Part shown: in pieces, positions 7,862 through 15,677 of the stretch
Layout: each line of letters begins with the position of its first letter
Numbering within the stretch: the first letter of the stretch is position 1
Origin: a virus
IMG/VR virus record: IMGVR_UViG_3300031669_000119
Location: 1-35,725 of that record
DNA: 35,725 bases
Direction: 5' to 3' (one strand)
Position numbers and translations under genes: made by a program
The notes under the pieces: generated by a model
The model's input: only the letters and a program-made list of their open reading frames with translations
Told to the model about the DNA's origin: nothing
Database searches by the model: none

Positions 7862-10597
7862 CTAGCACTCCGTGTGCATGCACACTAAGCAGTGTGGGCA
7901 CTTTCCTGGGATGTTAACGTAAGTGGCGCTCCCACACTTTGGGCAGATGTCAAAGTCGAACCCCAGGTTGTCTGTTTCTGTATCTTCGCTGTAGAACTGC
8001 TCACGGTCCTCGTTCATGATCCAAGCGGTCACCTCTTGGTGGTCTACTTCTTTGTTGCCGTCCACCTGGGTGAGGAACGACGCAACCTGGTCCTCACCCA
8101 TCGGTACGTTGGCCATTGGGAAGTTTCCAGACAAGTAGTCGTGTAGTATCTGAGCGATACCATCTGGCAGCGACATCACCTTGTCGGGACCGAAACCCAC
8201 TTGACCACGTCCTGGGATACGGTGCAGCTGGTCACGGATGATTTCCAGACGTGCTTCTTGAGAGATCACCTCGCCATCAGGCATACGCAGGATAACAGAG
8301 ATGAGCCTTCCCAGAGCCTGCACGTCTGCGGAGATGTCCCCTTTGCCGCTGACAAGGAACAGGTCGTATGGCTTCCCTGTTTTGTGGTGGAAACGCAGCC
8401 CTGCGTGCAGTCGTCCAACCGGGGTCTCTTTGCTCATGATGACCGCGAGTCCCGAGTCGATCTTCGGGCGTAGCACCGCCATCCCGTTGCCCTGCTTGTA
8501 CTCGTCCACCACCACAACCGGAACGTCGTGGTCCTCTTGTGGCTTCTTTTCAACGCCACTGTCCTTCGTGTAGAGAACCTGCTTGTCACGGCTCCCGTCA
8601 CGGTAGACAGTACCTCCCTTGCACCCGAGGTCGTACATGAGCTTGTACGACCTCGCAACGTCTTCCTGGGTTGCGTTGTTGGGTAAATTAATCGTCTTGC
8701 TGATCGATGCGTCGATCCATCGCTGCGCTGCTGCTTGGGTGCGCACATGCTCCTCAGGCGTGATGTCCTGGGTTGTCACGAAGTAGTCTGGGAGCTCCTC
8801 TCCATACTTCTTCTTCATCTCAGTTAGGATGTTGGCTTCCTCGTCTGCCGACCCTATGCGACTTCTTGCCACCCACGCAGGTAGGAAGTACGGTTCTATG
8901 CCTGTAGTAGTTCCCAACATCGTTCCCACCGAGCCTGTGGGTGCAATGGTGTTCAACGTAACATTGCGTACACCGTTCTCACTGATGTCCGTTTTTAGCT
9001 CCGGGTGCGCTTCTCCAAAGATCTTCATGAACCCGGAATTGAGGTACTTGGAGGCGACAAACTTTGGAAATGGTCCGCGTTCCCGCGCAAGCAGCATGGA
9101 CGCCTTGTAGCTGCCATACGCCAGCTTGTCGAACAACCAGTCCGTGAACGCAACTGCATCGTCCGATCCGTAACGGAGCCCCAGGCGTACTAGCAACTCT
9201 CCATAGCCAAGGATGCCCAACCCAATGCGCCGCTCCCCACATTGTTGCTTTTCATTCTCTTTTATATGGTAAGTGTTCAGGTCTGTCACGTTGTCCAAGA
9301 AACGTACACCGGTAGAAATCACCGCATAGAATTTGTCGAGGTCGAAGGCTTCTGTAGCCTTCTTCCATGGCTGCTGTTGCTTGGGTAGTTGCTCAGCCTC
9401 CTCTTTCACAAAGCGCGCTAGGTTGAGATGACCAAGATTACATACCGCATAGCTAGGTAATACCTGCTCGGCGCATGGATTTGTGCAGCTAAGCTTGCCG
9501 TAGTAGTAGCTGTTTGACATCTTGTTGGCGCGTTCCATAAAAAGGAGACCAGGCTCTCCTGATGCCCATGCATGGTCGATGATCAGCTGCCAAAGCCACT
9601 TAGCTTTTATCACCTTGTAGACCTTGATGGGCTTTCCCGCCTGTTTCCATGCGGTAATGTCACCATCCCAATCTTTGTCGTAGGAAGGATGGCTCGTGTC
9701 TGGAAAGATCAACTCCCAGTCTTCGTCGCGTGCTACTGCTTCCATGAATGAGTCCGAGATCAACACGGACACGTTAGAGTTCTTCAGCAGCTGTTTGCTT
9801 CTAGAGACTTTACGTCCGTTTACCAGGAACTCCTCGCGCAGAGATTTTGCTTGGATGAACTCGACGATGTCGGGGTGCCAGCACCACAGTCCCTGTAAAC
9901 TTGCACCTCTGCGCGATCCTCCCTGCTCTACCGCACCTGTGATCTGCGAGTACTGCTCCATCCAGCTGACAGCACCGCTACTTCTGCCGTTCACCTTGCG
10001 GACTACTTCTCCTCGAGGTCGGTGGCTGCTGTTGTCCCAGCCTACACCGCCACCCAAGCTGAACGTGTTGAACAAACTTTTCCAGTGGTCCGCAATGCCT
10101 TCTCGGCTGTCGTGGGGAGGGGGGAATACGTAGCAGTTGAAAAAGGTGAGTGTACGATCTTTACAGCCAAGCCCTGCCAAAATGCGACCAGCAGGCACGA
10201 ACTCGCGGTTCACCATCGCTTTGTGTACAGCATCTCGGAACAGGGTGTTGTCTTTTTCCTGCGCCACCGCTCCCGAGGACACTCGTTTACAGATGTCCTC
10301 GTAGCTGGTTTCGACCAACACGTCAAACGCACGTCTGTCTAGTGAGGTCACCGTTTCCCAGTCAGCTTCGTCTTTTGTGTGGTCAATCAGCTTAACGCTG
10401 TACAAGGGGGATCCTGCACTGCTGTTCTTCTTCGTCACAACTCCTAGTTCGCGTGACTCAATTTCTTCCCCGTCACGCTCAAATCGCCTCTTCATCGAGA
10501 CAACCACTTTATCTCCAACTACCGCGTCTGCATTGGTATCCTTCTGTGCGTATCGGTCAGCAAGGATCCTCTCTTGGTAGTCCTTTGATGATGGCAT
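7862..10597 (-). CDS. nrdJ: Adenosylcobalamin-dependent (class II) ribonucleotide reductase
   Basis: This 911-residue enzyme makes deoxyribonucleotides from ribonucleotides for phage DNA synthesis. The active-site set is visible: C155 (TFFNCYV), then N373-C375-E377 in NPCAEQ, and C386 in VCNLGHLNL, plus the phosphate-binding APTGSVGT loop. The C-terminal part holds a TSCPD-like domain and a cysteine cluster (C885, C888, C900, C903, C906, C911) of the type that re-reduces class II enzymes. No small radical-generating subunit lies nearby, which supports class II. Residues about 21-97 form an extra beta-rich segment between the opening RYAQKD motif and the first conserved domain. The ATG has an AGAGGAC ribosome site, and the leader holds a candidate promoter at 10745-10754. 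Confidence 0.92.
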   Translation of the reverse strand: MPSSKDYQERILADRYAQKDTNADAVVGDKVVVSMKRRFERDGEEIESRELGVVTKKNSSAGSPLYSVKLIDHTKDEADWETVTSLDRRAFDVLVETSYEDICKRVSSGAVAQEKDNTLFRDAVHKAMVNREFVPAGRILAGLGCKDRTLTFFNCYVFPPPHDSREGIADHWKSLFNTFSLGGGVGWDNSSHRPRGEVVRKVNGRSSGAVSWMEQYSQITGAVEQGGSRRGASLQGLWCWHPDIVEFIQAKSLREEFLVNGRKVSRSKQLLKNSNVSVLISDSFMEAVARDEDWELIFPDTSHPSYDKDWDGDITAWKQAGKPIKVYKVIKAKWLWQLIIDHAWASGEPGLLFMERANKMSNSYYYGKLSCTNPCAEQVLPSYAVCNLGHLNLARFVKEEAEQLPKQQQPWKKATEAFDLDKFYAVISTGVRFLDNVTDLNTYHIKENEKQQCGERRIGLGILGYGELLVRLGLRYGSDDAVAFTDWLFDKLAYGSYKASMLLARERGPFPKFVASKYLNSGFMKIFGEAHPELKTDISENGVRNVTLNTIAPTGSVGTMLGTTTGIEPYFLPAWVARSRIGSADEEANILTEMKKKYGEELPDYFVTTQDITPEEHVRTQAAAQRWIDASISKTINLPNNATQEDVARSYKLMYDLGCKGGTVYRDGSRDKQVLYTKDSGVEKKPQEDHDVPVVVVDEYKQGNGMAVLRPKIDSGLAVIMSKETPVGRLHAGLRFHHKTGKPYDLFLVSGKGDISADVQALGRLISVILRMPDGEVISQEARLEIIRDQLHRIPGRGQVGFGPDKVMSLPDGIAQILHDYLSGNFPMANVPMGEDQVASFLTQVDGNKEVDHQEVTAWIMNEDREQFYSEDTETDNLGFDFDICPKCGSATYVNIPGKCPHCLVCMHTEC

Positions 10598-10774
10598 TTA
10601 CTGTCCTCTTTGTCATAGATTCCGGCTAGTTGCACCATTTCCTCCTCATGCTGGTTGTGAGCAGCGGTACCCCATGTAGGAGTGCGCGTCGCACGAGGGA
10701 GGCGGAGCGGACAAGCCAACGTCGGCTTGGCATCCCCTTAGAACAGTTTTACAAGATGAGGGTGGGTTTTTTGG
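10598..10774 (-). promoter_or_regulatory. Leader region of the ribonucleotide reductase gene
   Basis: These 177 bases carry no convincing ORF. On the minus strand they hold, in order, the candidate promoter motif (10745-10754), a hairpin with stem CAAGCC/GGCTTG and a 6-base loop near 10711-10728, a second short GC stem GTGCG/CGCAC near 10685-10697, and an unused AGGAGG sequence near 10643-10648 that is not positioned for the reductase ATG. The long leader with two hairpins could influence translation. I see no B12-box consensus. Confidence 0.35.
10745..10754 (-). promoter_or_regulatory. Candidate promoter motif TTGTAAAACT upstream of nrdJ
   Basis: On the minus strand this reads TTGTAAAACT, matching 8 of 10 bases of the motif found before other replication genes. 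It lies in the gap between the small zinc protein and the reductase, about 148 bases before the reductase ATG. No -35-like element is evident upstream. Confidence 0.45.
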
Positions 10775-10963
10775 CTACTGCTTGCAGCCGCATCGGGAAC
10801 AGACAAGCATGTCTCTTCCAGGGTGGTTTGTCGATCCAGTGCGGAACATGTTCCGTTTCAGCGGTCCGCTGCATTTGGGGCAGCAGTTTGGTGGAGAGAT
10901 TCTCCTACCTGGTGTGGGTTGTTTGACCGCTTCACGTTCTTGGGGATCATCCTTTAACGTCAT
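10775..10963 (-). CDS. Small zinc-ribbon protein
   Basis: This 62-residue protein has two cysteine knuckles: C27/C28 with C31 (NCCPKC), and C55, C58 and C60 (CSRCGC). The spacing of about 24 residues is that of a treble-clef or zinc-ribbon fold. The first 20 residues are polar and probably flexible. The ATG overlaps the end of the acidic coiled-coil gene by 17 bases, and the GAGGAGGAAG that encodes the end of that gene doubles as its ribosome site. It may bind nucleic acid or act as an adaptor; the sequence does not decide. Confidence 0.7.
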   Translation of the reverse strand: MTLKDDPQEREAVKQPTPGRRISPPNCCPKCSGPLKRNMFRTGSTNHPGRDMLVCSRCGCKQ

Positions 10964-11555
10964 CTTCCTCCTCGTCTTCCTCGGCTTCGTCTCCTTCAGC
11001 GTCGGCGTCTTCCCCCCACGCTTCCTCCTCGTCTTCCTCAGCCGTGTCTTCTTCAGCCTCGTCTTTCACGGTGAGCTTCTCAACCTCGGAGATCGGTAAA
11101 ACGATGGCTCCTGTACCGCCCAGAGGGCCATTGGTGGGCTTGAACTCACAGTCGATGCGTAGCATGCTGTCGGCTTCACTCACTCCGGTAACACTGAGCA
11201 CGCGCAGCCCTGTTACTGGCTCTGAGCGTTCTTGTAGTTGCCGCTCCAACTCATCACGTTCTTCCGCCAGCTTGCCATTCTCTGCTTTTACAGCGTCAAG
11301 CTTGGCTGTCAATTCAACGTGGCCATCCTTCTGCTGGTTGTCAAGGTCCGCTGTCGCCTTTTTGAGCTCGGCGTTCTCCGTCTGCAGTTGGGTTACTTTG
11401 TCCGTAAGCTTCTGCACAGTAGCATCCGGTTTTGCCCCAGCAGCTGCCTGAGACTTTTCAGGGAGAGCGCCAAAGTGTACGTCCGTGTGCACGCCTTTTT
11501 GCGGGTTGACTCGTGAGATTTCTCCACGACGGAATCTTTTCATGTTTTGGCCCAT
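10947..11555 (-). CDS. Coiled-coil protein with strongly acidic tail and one W-G motif
   Basis: The 202 residues form three parts. A basic N-terminus (MGQNMKRFRRGE) is followed by a heptad-patterned coiled coil at about 46-110, then a beta-rich segment (114-163), and an acidic tail of D/E runs (165-200). The tail contains EEAWGED (177-183), which resembles the repeated acidic-W-G motif in the ssDNA-binding protein at 22489. The ATG at 11555 is preceded by AGAGGG. It is encoded between the resolvase and the reductase genes. I recognise no family; an oligomeric scaffold or adaptor that contacts replication proteins is a guess from architecture. Confidence 0.75.
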   Translation of the reverse strand: MGQNMKRFRRGEISRVNPQKGVHTDVHFGALPEKSQAAAGAKPDATVQKLTDKVTQLQTENAELKKATADLDNQQKDGHVELTAKLDAVKAENGKLAEERDELERQLQERSEPVTGLRVLSVTGVSEADSMLRIDCEFKPTNGPLGGTGAIVLPISEVEKLTVKDEAEEDTAEEDEEEAWGEDADAEGDEAEEDEEEDDVKG

Positions 11556-11570
11556 TTGGTTTCCCTCTTT

Positions 11571-12098
11571 CTATGTAGCCCTGAGGTGGGCTAGCTTGTG
11601 ATCGTGTGCGTACTTGGCGACATTTGCCGCGTCAACCTCATGCTCGGTAGGAATGCCTTGCCATTCACTATACGTTGTAATGTCGAACTTTTTCTTAACT
11701 TTTCCCTTTGTCTTCTTGGTGGAATACCCCACCTCGAAGTTTCTCGACAGCCACGCTTTGTGCTCGGAGGCTGTGACGAGCTCACAGGGGACATGGTGGA
11801 ACCTGCAGATCATCCGGCACTGCCCGATCATCAGGTTTACCATCTCCATGTTCTTTATAGATCCGGGTCCTGGTCGTTGGTGAAAGCGTTCGATGCAGCA
11901 AATGTCGGGTTCTGTATACCGTACAACGCGCTCAAAGAATGCCGCTACTGCGTCCAGTCTGTCAACAGTTTCAGCACCTTCTATTACTTCGGTCTCCTCG
12001 AGACCATCATCTCCATACACAGCCCAGGCGAAATTGACTTTCCCAGGGTCGCACCCAAGCACGCGGAAGTCCGGTACTATGAGGTTGGAATCAGACAT
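11571..12098 (-). CDS. RuvC-like Holliday junction resolvase (RNase H fold)
   Basis: A 175-residue protein of typical RuvC size. The acidic active-site residues are in place: D17 in GCDPGK, E70 in CCIERFHQRPG, and H153/D156 in EHEVDAANVAKYA near the C-terminus. The family cuts four-way junctions symmetrically; here it would resolve recombination intermediates before packaging, as T4 endonuclease VII does by a different fold. A GGAG site lies before the ATG at 12098, and a perfect TTGTAAAATA motif lies about 20 bases upstream, so this is probably the first gene of the leftward replication operon. Confidence 0.88.
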   Translation of the reverse strand: MSDSNLIVPDFRVLGCDPGKVNFAWAVYGDDGLEETEVIEGAETVDRLDAVAAFFERVVRYTEPDICCIERFHQRPGPGSIKNMEMVNLMIGQCRMICRFHHVPCELVTASEHKAWLSRNFEVGYSTKKTKGKVKKKFDITTYSEWQGIPTEHEVDAANVAKYAHDHKLAHLRAT

Positions 12099-12118
12099 GG
12101 TAGTAATTCTCCGTAATA

Positions 12119-12128
12119 TATTTTACAA
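12119..12128 (-). promoter_or_regulatory. Perfect TTGTAAAATA motif before the resolvase
   Basis: On the minus strand this is TTGTAAAATATATTACGG, located in the 31-base gap just after the stop of the upstream virion-like gene and about 20 bases before the resolvase ATG. It marks the boundary between the virion-like block and the replication block. If it is a promoter, transcription starts at the resolvase and reads on toward the reductase and helicase genes. Confidence 0.5.
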
Positions 12129-12129
12129 T

Positions 12130-12762
12130 TCAGACGTAAGTTATGATGTCGTTTGGGTTGAGGGTGGTTGTTCCTGCTGGGTTACTTTGTTTTTTGTGCC
12201 CAGAAAACCTTCCGTAGAGCTCACGAAGCGCCGCTATGTTTTGGTCCAACGTACCGACTGGTGCAGGAACTAGCGGATTCCAGCTGTCCGCAACTGTGTG
12301 CGTTGCTGCACCCAGTGCAATGTGCGCTGTGTAGTTGCCCTGAAACGACGTTATAAATGCGGTGAGTAACGCTAGAGAGACTGGTTTAGCCAGCGTCTCC
12401 GGGTTTGCAAGATCTTGTGCGCCATGTACAGCCAAGCTCAGCAGGTGTGTGTTGTACACATTTCTCAGGTTGTCTGCTGTGTCGTAAGCAGATTGGAGAT
12501 CGAACGCCCCAAATGGTGCTGGAACATTGCCAAGGTCGTCTACTACGTGCACCGCTGTCATCGTAGTCACGAGTAGCTGTCCGCGTTGCACGTAGCTGGC
12601 AAGGTCCGCTTTAGCACCGTTACCCCACTTTTTGAGCTCCTCTTGGGTCATCTGCATGTGCAGCGACGGTTCCAGCCCTATGTATAATGGGCGTCCCTGC
12701 GTGCCTACGTAACTCGAAGAAATACCGATTTTATACGGCGAGATGTTCTGGACTTTGATCAT
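12130..12762 (-). CDS. Probable virion-associated protein, paralogue A
   Basis: A 210-residue protein clearly homologous over its whole length to the adjacent gene at 12778-13410. Shared blocks include GISSSY, QGRPLYIGL, LVTTMTAVHVVDDLGN in one and KVTELTSVHLVDDLGN in the other, AYDTADN/AYDTADT, LSLAVHG and HIALGAATH. The N-terminal part looks strand-rich and the C-terminal part helical. An ATG with CGGAG upstream starts it. The gene family is not recognised; the position in the block with other probable structural genes suggests a virion component, perhaps two subunits of one structure. Confidence 0.75.
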   Translation of the reverse strand: MIKVQNISPYKIGISSSYVGTQGRPLYIGLEPSLHMQMTQEELKKWGNGAKADLASYVQRGQLLVTTMTAVHVVDDLGNVPAPFGAFDLQSAYDTADNLRNVYNTHLLSLAVHGAQDLANPETLAKPVSLALLTAFITSFQGNYTAHIALGAATHTVADSWNPLVPAPVGTLDQNIAALRELYGRFSGHKKQSNPAGTTTLNPNDIITYV

Positions 12763-12777
12763 AGTACACTCCGACTG

Positions 12778-13410
12778 CTAGTAGGCGATGATTTGGTTTG
12801 GGTTCAGTACGGTGCTTCCAAGCGGGTCACTTTGTATTTGGTGTGAGCGGTATCTCGCGTACAACTCCCGGAGTGCTAGAATGTTCTGCGCTAGCGTTCC
12901 AGTTACCGCCACTACGGGATTCCAGGCGTCCGCTACATCATGCGTAGCAACCCCCAACGCAATATGTGCGTTGAAGTTTCCTTGTAGAGAGGCAATGAAC
13001 GCAGTAAGCAGCAGAAGGGTTGTGGGCTTTGCCAGGCTCTCAATGTTCGCTAGATCTGGTACCCCATGCACCGCCAAGCTCACTATGTGTGCATTGTAGG
13101 CGATTCTGATGGTGTCTGCTGTATCGTACGCTTCTTGTAAGCTAACAGCAGTAACTGGTTCTAGAGGGTTCCCAAGGTCGTCCACTAGGTGCACCGACGT
13201 GAGCTCAGTTACTTTCAGGACGCCGTGTTGTACGTATCCAGCTAGGTCGGCCTTCGACCCATCCCCCCAATTCCTGAGCTCTTCTTGCGTTATCTGCTTG
13301 ATTTGAGTAGGACCCAGTCCTATGTATAGAGGACGCCCCTGAGCTCCTAGGTAGCTCGAAGAGAGCCCAACCCTGTACTGAGATACGTTGTGTATTTCGA
13401 CCATACTCAT
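12778..13410 (-). CDS. Probable virion-associated protein, paralogue B
   Basis: Also 210 residues, with about half of positions identical to paralogue A by eye and almost no length difference, so the pair arose by tandem gene duplication. The two differ most in the linker around residues 80-90 and in the last 40 residues. TAGGAG lies before the ATG at 13410; a second ATG two codons later is possible. The 15-base gap to paralogue A suggests they are made together. No enzyme motif is visible. Confidence 0.75.
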   Translation of the reverse strand: MSMVEIHNVSQYRVGLSSSYLGAQGRPLYIGLGPTQIKQITQEELRNWGDGSKADLAGYVQHGVLKVTELTSVHLVDDLGNPLEPVTAVSLQEAYDTADTIRIAYNAHIVSLAVHGVPDLANIESLAKPTTLLLLTAFIASLQGNFNAHIALGVATHDVADAWNPVVAVTGTLAQNILALRELYARYRSHQIQSDPLGSTVLNPNQIIAY

Positions 13411-13420
13411 TGGTGAGCTC

Positions 13421-14359
13421 CTAGCGTGGCACCTTTACAAACGGTTGATGTTCCTGGACCACCTTTGCGTCGATGTCCCAACTTACAAGCTGTCCGTGCG
13501 GCGCAAATTCTTTCGCCTCGAAGATCTTCCATCGGGAATCCCCTTCCACAGAGGCCAGAAAATCTTCTGTGGTGATCGATTTAAGGGTGCTGTCCATCCA
13601 GAAGGTTTGGACCTGCCAGTTGTCTATGAGACCCAATTCTTCAAACGCGTCACTTTTCCCTACGCGAAGGATGTTTGCTTTTATAATGTTGTCGGTGATG
13701 TTCCTGTAACGTAGGTACACCGACTTCAAATAAGGCGTGGGTGTCTTCGGTGACTCTCTACTCATCACCACACGAATGTCTATCCAGGGATTGAACAGCC
13801 GCTGCTTCACGTTGTTCCGTGTAAGGAGTACCCATGTTTGGTCTGCTGGCGCCTTTACATAGGCTTTTATGTTAGTACCAGGTTCGATCCAGTAATCGGA
13901 GCTCAGTGCATCAATTTCGCCAATATTACTCGTGAGCGGGATGCGAGCTTCTACCGATCCATACCGCGCACCGTCAATAAGAACAAACGGCGTAGGCTTG
14001 CGTCGATTTTTCCAGTCCGGGATAATATTGGATGTGCGCAGGTTCGGGTACGTGATATCCAGCACCTGCGTGGTTGTTCCGTATTTGCTGTACCCACCTA
14101 CTATGCCTGTCCCAAAGCAGGTTCGGCACATTCCGTCTGGGCTGGTTTCTATATCGAAGCAGCTGCAGCGTCGTCCGGCGCGCATCGCTTGATAGAAGAA
14201 TATTTTGATGGGGACTGTTTCTACTGCCATTTTGTTCCGCTGCTCAATGCGCGGGATCAGCTGTTCTGTCGCTATATCGTGAGCGTGCTTCTCCAGTACT
14301 TGTGACCCATCGGTTACAGGTGTTCTTTTGTGGGTCGGTCGGTAGCTTCGTGTGGCCAT
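13421..14359 (-). CDS. Zinc-knuckle protein, probable virion or baseplate component
   Basis: The N-terminal third holds a four-cysteine knuckle: C65-x-C67 and C78-x2-C81 in MCRTCFGTGIVGGY. A cysteine pair followed by an F/YGTG turn is seen in some tail or baseplate proteins of large phages. The remaining 220 residues are beta-rich (VEARIPLTSNIG, IDIRVVMSRES, YLKSVYLRYRNIT). I use the ATG at 14359 (MATRSYRP). An in-frame TTG at 14389, with GGAG 8 bases upstream, would add 10 residues and is a fair alternative. It is the first gene of the leftward virion-like block; the virion role is inferred from the neighbours. Confidence 0.7.
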   Translation of the reverse strand: MATRSYRPTHKRTPVTDGSQVLEKHAHDIATEQLIPRIEQRNKMAVETVPIKIFFYQAMRAGRRCSCFDIETSPDGMCRTCFGTGIVGGYSKYGTTTQVLDITYPNLRTSNIIPDWKNRRKPTPFVLIDGARYGSVEARIPLTSNIGEIDALSSDYWIEPGTNIKAYVKAPADQTWVLLTRNNVKQRLFNPWIDIRVVMSRESPKTPTPYLKSVYLRYRNITDNIIKANILRVGKSDAFEELGLIDNWQVQTFWMDSTLKSITTEDFLASVEGDSRWKIFEAKEFAPHGQLVSWDIDAKVVQEHQPFVKVPR

Positions 14360-14389
14360 GATTACCCATACGTGTCCCCCAAGGGACAA

Positions 14390-14473
14390 GATATATCTCC
14401 ATCTATACCTAACCTTAATTTTAGTCGGTTGTTGTTACTCTATATATAGAGGCAAAAATAGAAAGCGAAAATA
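14390..14473. promoter_or_regulatory. AT-rich divergent control region for the virion-like genes
   Basis: This gap separates the leftward and rightward virion-like blocks and must hold promoters for both. It is far more AT-rich than the coding sequence. It contains a perfect 14-base palindrome, CTCTATATATAGAG, at 14438-14451, just before the rightward gene. The TTGTAAAATA motif is absent. TATA-type sequences on both strands could serve as -10 elements, but I cannot assign exact promoters. Confidence 0.5.
14438..14451. repeat. Perfect 14-base palindrome CTCTATATATAGAG
   Basis: A perfect inverted repeat with no spacer in the divergent gap between the two virion-like blocks, 22 bases before the rightward start codon. 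It could be an operator for a dimeric repressor or activator, or a structure in the leader RNA. It is the only such site I found in the gaps. Confidence 0.6.
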
Positions 14474-15658
14474 ATGCAGTTCGCTCGAGCCACCTCAGCA
14501 GTGTTCGAAGCCACGTTCGTCGATATGGATGGGGAACCAATTTCCTCCATAGACACGAACAGCTATCCAGCGGTGGATGTCAAGGATCCCGCAGGCACCA
14601 GTGTGTCTACAGGTATAGGCAAGCCTCTAGGTAGCGGAAATTATTCTTTCCGTTGGTTTGTGCCAGAGGACGCCGAGATAAACACTTCGGACACTCCATG
14701 GTCCATCTCCTGGTTTTTTGTTACCAATACAGGTCACAACAAGGATTTTCAGGAAACGTTCCATGTTGTTGACGCTGTAGAACCTGAACCCGAGGAACGT
14801 CAGTGGACCTACTTGACTCGAGCGGGTAAGAACGAACGCCTTTTTCTGCCGATGGACACGCAGCCCGAGGAGCTCGGGCTAGACATCCTTGATACCTCTA
14901 ACCGGCTTGTTGTCAGTATTTTTCCAGCCAACAATACGACTACAGAGGAGATGAAAGAGACGTCCATAAAGGTCCCTTTGCCCAAAAGAAAAATTGGGCG
15001 CGTGCGCAGGGATGGGCGCTACCACTACTTCTTCGATACCGACCCGCTAGCGATAGGAGAGTACCTCATTTTCTGGCGTGTCCGTGAAACTGTTGTGTCT
15101 CCTGAAGACGAGGTTCAACAGCTACTGCGCGTACCGGAAATGAATTTCTGGAGATTAATACAGCCATTACGGATGCTTATAGACAAGCTGCAGAAGCGCG
15201 TTGGTTGGGTGCAAGCGTACGCAGACAGCGATGTTTACGAGTACATTATACGTGGTGTTGGTATGACAAATTCGGTGGCACCGTCCACTAACTGGAATTT
15301 GGCATCAATACCTATTAACGGCTCTCGAGGCGTAATTGACGCGGTGTTACTTTACGCAGCAATGTGGGGTTTGATGGCCCAACAGGTACTCGAGACAGAG
15401 CTTCAGTTTGACCATGGTGGTCAGACTGTACAGCTTACTTACAATCATGATTACAGCGGTATATTCGGGCACATCAACACGATGCTGGAGAAGTTCGCAG
15501 AGAGTAAGCTTCTGATTTACCGTATTGCGAACGGTCCTGGTTTGGTTGGTGTACGTCCAAAGAACTGGCGCTACAACAATCGTGTGTGGCGCGTAGACAA
15601 CTGGGGCAGTGGGTCGCCCTATGACGTAGCAGCGCTTGCAACCAGCATAGGTCTGTAG
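14474..15658 (+). CDS. Probable virion protein with repeated beta-sandwich-like domains
   Basis: A 394-residue ORF with two successive beta-rich modules. The first (about 1-105) and second (about 112-230) both follow a pattern of FxATFVD or ERLFLPMD strand, DI/DV strand, and a late strand with GNYSFRWFV or GEYLIFWRV, which is like Ig-type repeats in tail and baseplate proteins. The C-terminal 160 residues are more helical, with long aromatic segments (MNFWRLIQPLRMLIDKL). A weak ribosome site precedes the ATG. It leads the rightward virion-like block after the divergent control region. The structural role is inference from architecture and position. Confidence 0.7.
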   Translation: MQFARATSAVFEATFVDMDGEPISSIDTNSYPAVDVKDPAGTSVSTGIGKPLGSGNYSFRWFVPEDAEINTSDTPWSISWFFVTNTGHNKDFQETFHVVDAVEPEPEERQWTYLTRAGKNERLFLPMDTQPEELGLDILDTSNRLVVSIFPANNTTTEEMKETSIKVPLPKRKIGRVRRDGRYHYFFDTDPLAIGEYLIFWRVRETVVSPEDEVQQLLRVPEMNFWRLIQPLRMLIDKLQKRVGWVQAYADSDVYEYIIRGVGMTNSVAPSTNWNLASIPINGSRGVIDAVLLYAAMWGLMAQQVLETELQFDHGGQTVQLTYNHDYSGIFGHINTMLEKFAESKLLIYRIANGPGLVGVRPKNWRYNNRVWRVDNWGSGSPYDVAALATSIGL

Positions 15659-15677
15659 AAGCAAGCAAAGGAGTTCG

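Noticed and set aside
10519-10719. 66-residue minus-strand ORF overlapping the reductase start
   Set aside because: It runs 79 bases into nrdJ in another frame and has no recognisable protein features; the AGGAGG near 10645 is too close to its internal ATG.
10630-10720. tRNA in the reductase leader
   Set aside because: GC-rich stems are present, but there is no T-loop consensus and no cloverleaf can be drawn.
10598-10774. Cobalamin riboswitch upstream of the B12-dependent reductase
   Set aside because: The idea fits the enzyme, but I see no B12-box consensus and only two short hairpins.
13432-13441. TTGTAAAGG on the minus strand near the paralogue B start
   Set aside because: It matches only 7 of 10 bases and is explained by the last codons of the zinc-knuckle gene.
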